Assembly: GCF_002257585.1 (NCBI RefSeq)
Contig: NZ_CP022743.1
Coordinates: 2,480,001 to 2,544,000, forward strand
Source of the DNA: Mucilaginibacter xinganensis
Lineage (GTDB): Bacteria > Bacteroidota > Bacteroidia > Sphingobacteriales > Sphingobacteriaceae
DNA length: 64,000 nt
Reading direction: 5' to 3'
The position numbers were made by a program, and so were the translations under genes. The notes under the pieces are model-generated. The model saw only the letters and a program-made list of their open reading frames with translations, did not search any database and had not been told where the DNA came from. Below, piece by piece: positions 63,162 through 64,000 of this stretch. Positions within the stretch are counted from its first letter, which is position 1; each line of letters begins with the position of its first letter.

Positions 63162-64000
63162 TTAGTCTTTTGAATCAAAAATAGTTTTGTTGGTGATCAG
63201 TGGTTTTGCCCAAAAGCCGATACTTAGCATATATCCAAAAGTGATATACAGGAACATCATACCGGCTCTTAATCCCAGCAGGTTACCCAATCCGCCGATA
63301 AGGATTTGTACTATAGCGCCGCCAATGATGCCGGTAACCAGTATGCCCGCAAAAGATCCGTGATGCTCATCAATTGAACTGAGTGCCAGTGAAAATATGA
63401 TAGGATACATCACCGACATGAAAAAACCCACAATTGAAAATGCGTACAGCGAAACTTCGGCGCTGCCGAAAAGAGCCGCTGTAAGGGAGATAATTGCAAG
63501 TATTGAAAAAATTACCAGTAATCGGCGGCTATCCATTATTTTCAGCAGGAATAAGCCTAATATTCCTCCGGCTGTCATTAATCCCCAAAACCATGCAACA
63601 GCACGTGCACCCTGTACCTGCGGATCATAATGATGATAGCGGCTTAGGAACTCCGACATCCAGTAAGAAACCCCCTGCTCCGTTCCAACATAACAAAACA
63701 GGCCAATAAAAAAGGCTATCACTACCGGCCGTTTAAATAACTGGAGGTGTGTTTTCCATGGCCCGGCTTTTTCTTCGCTGGTCAGCTCCACTTTAGGGAA
63801 CTTTGAAAGCAGCAGGATAATAAACATCAGCAGGCAAATCACGGCAAAGATCCAGTAAAGCGAGATCCATGACATTCCCCCGGGAACCAGTCCTCCCAAA
63901 ATACCAAATACCCCGGAATGTTTTTTTTTATCCAGTTCGGAGATCATTATTGTCATCACTAAGGGGCTGAGAAATGAAGCCGCGCCAAAGATCAATTGGG
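63162..64000 (-). CDS. MFS sugar transporter, FucP/glucose-galactose type (5' end outside window)
   Basis: This reading frame continues past the window edge and encodes the C-terminal roughly 280 residues of a major facilitator transporter, with about seven or eight membrane helices. Segments such as GVSYWMSEFLSRYHHYDPQVQGARAVAWFWGLMTAGGILGL, abbreviated here by its parts GVSYWMSEFLSR and GLMTAGGILGLFLL, resemble the FucP/GGP branch. It precedes the ROK kinase by 8 nt, suggesting hexose import followed by phosphorylation. The exact sugar is not shown. Confidence 0.88.
   Translation of the reverse strand, partial: QLIFGAASFLSPLVMTIMISELDKKKHSGVFGILGGLVPGGMSWISLYWIFAVICLLMFIILLLSKFPKVELTSEEKAGPWKTHLQLFKRPVVIAFFIGLFCYVGTEQGVSYWMSEFLSRYHHYDPQVQGARAVAWFWGLMTAGGILGLFLLKIMDSRRLLVIFSILAIISLTAALFGSAEVSLYAFSIVGFFMSVMYPIIFSLALSSIDEHHGSFAGILVTGIIGGAIVQILIGGLGNLLGLRAGMMFLYITFGYMLSIGFWAKPLITNKTIFDSKD

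Overview
The window is chromosomal DNA from a Bacteroidota bacterium, most probably family Sphingobacteriaceae (a Mucilaginibacter- or Pedobacter-like organism). The grounds are a PorP/SprF-type gliding/type IX secretion protein, Bacteroidota-restricted families (DUF5723, DUF6600, a Nudix-fold sugar-type regulator, a paired M16 peptidase operon), almost no Shine-Dalgarno sequences, and several close matches to the Bacteroidota sigma-A promoter (TTTG, about 19 nt, TAnnTTTG). I see no tRNA, rRNA, CRISPR array, intact insertion sequence or prophage. The DNA reads as core chromosome with a few decayed patches.

Layout. 1-2406: a heterodimeric ABC exporter whose two ATP sites are complementary and one is degenerate. 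2597-3301: a Nudix-fold transcription regulator with a ruined catalytic box. 3603-7724: PorP/SprF protein, sigma-54 (rpoN), mscL and a ChaN-like protein. 7924-9514: rpmH-rnpA-yidD-tsaB. 9576-12726: two exported or anchored proteins of unknown role. 12936-18105: DUF423 protein, priA, OsmC-like, pcm, an RRM RNA-binding protein and a lipocalin. 18172-23964: a small orphan gene diverging from an imuA-imuB-dnaE2 mutagenic-repair cassette, with a perfect 19-bp palindrome at the promoter. 24119-31893: lipoproteins, a TIM-barrel-like exported protein, hscA, a large metalloprotease-like/propeller/barrel protein and a dienelactone hydrolase. 31932-36106: orphan histidine kinase and clpB, divergent. 36472-42913: a tripartite RND efflux operon with its TetR gene; two matching operator-like palindromes flank tetR. 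43617-49615: glutamate synthase (gltB, gltD). 49920-57505: secreted GH36-like glycosidase, a coding remnant, cupredoxin, DUF3892 and DUF6600 proteins, a 43-residue ORF, a serine hydrolase and a small conserved protein. 57938-60541: paired M16 peptidases. 60753-62222: guaB. 62305-64000: ROK sugar kinase and an MFS sugar transporter (cut by the window end).

The clearest functional units are the ABC exporter pair, the ribosome/RNase P/membrane-insertion cluster, the translesion-synthesis cassette, the TetR-controlled RND pump, glutamate synthase, the M16 pair and the hexose transporter-kinase pair. I found no obviously new multi-gene system. The observations most worth following are the imuA palindrome with its divergent orphan gene, the shared TetR operators, the 941-residue metalloprotease-like outer-membrane fusion, and dispersed intergenic repeats, including an exact 16-nt repeat shared by sites 60 kb apart and a related hairpin pair. 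All functional names come from reading motifs by eye; no database search was run.
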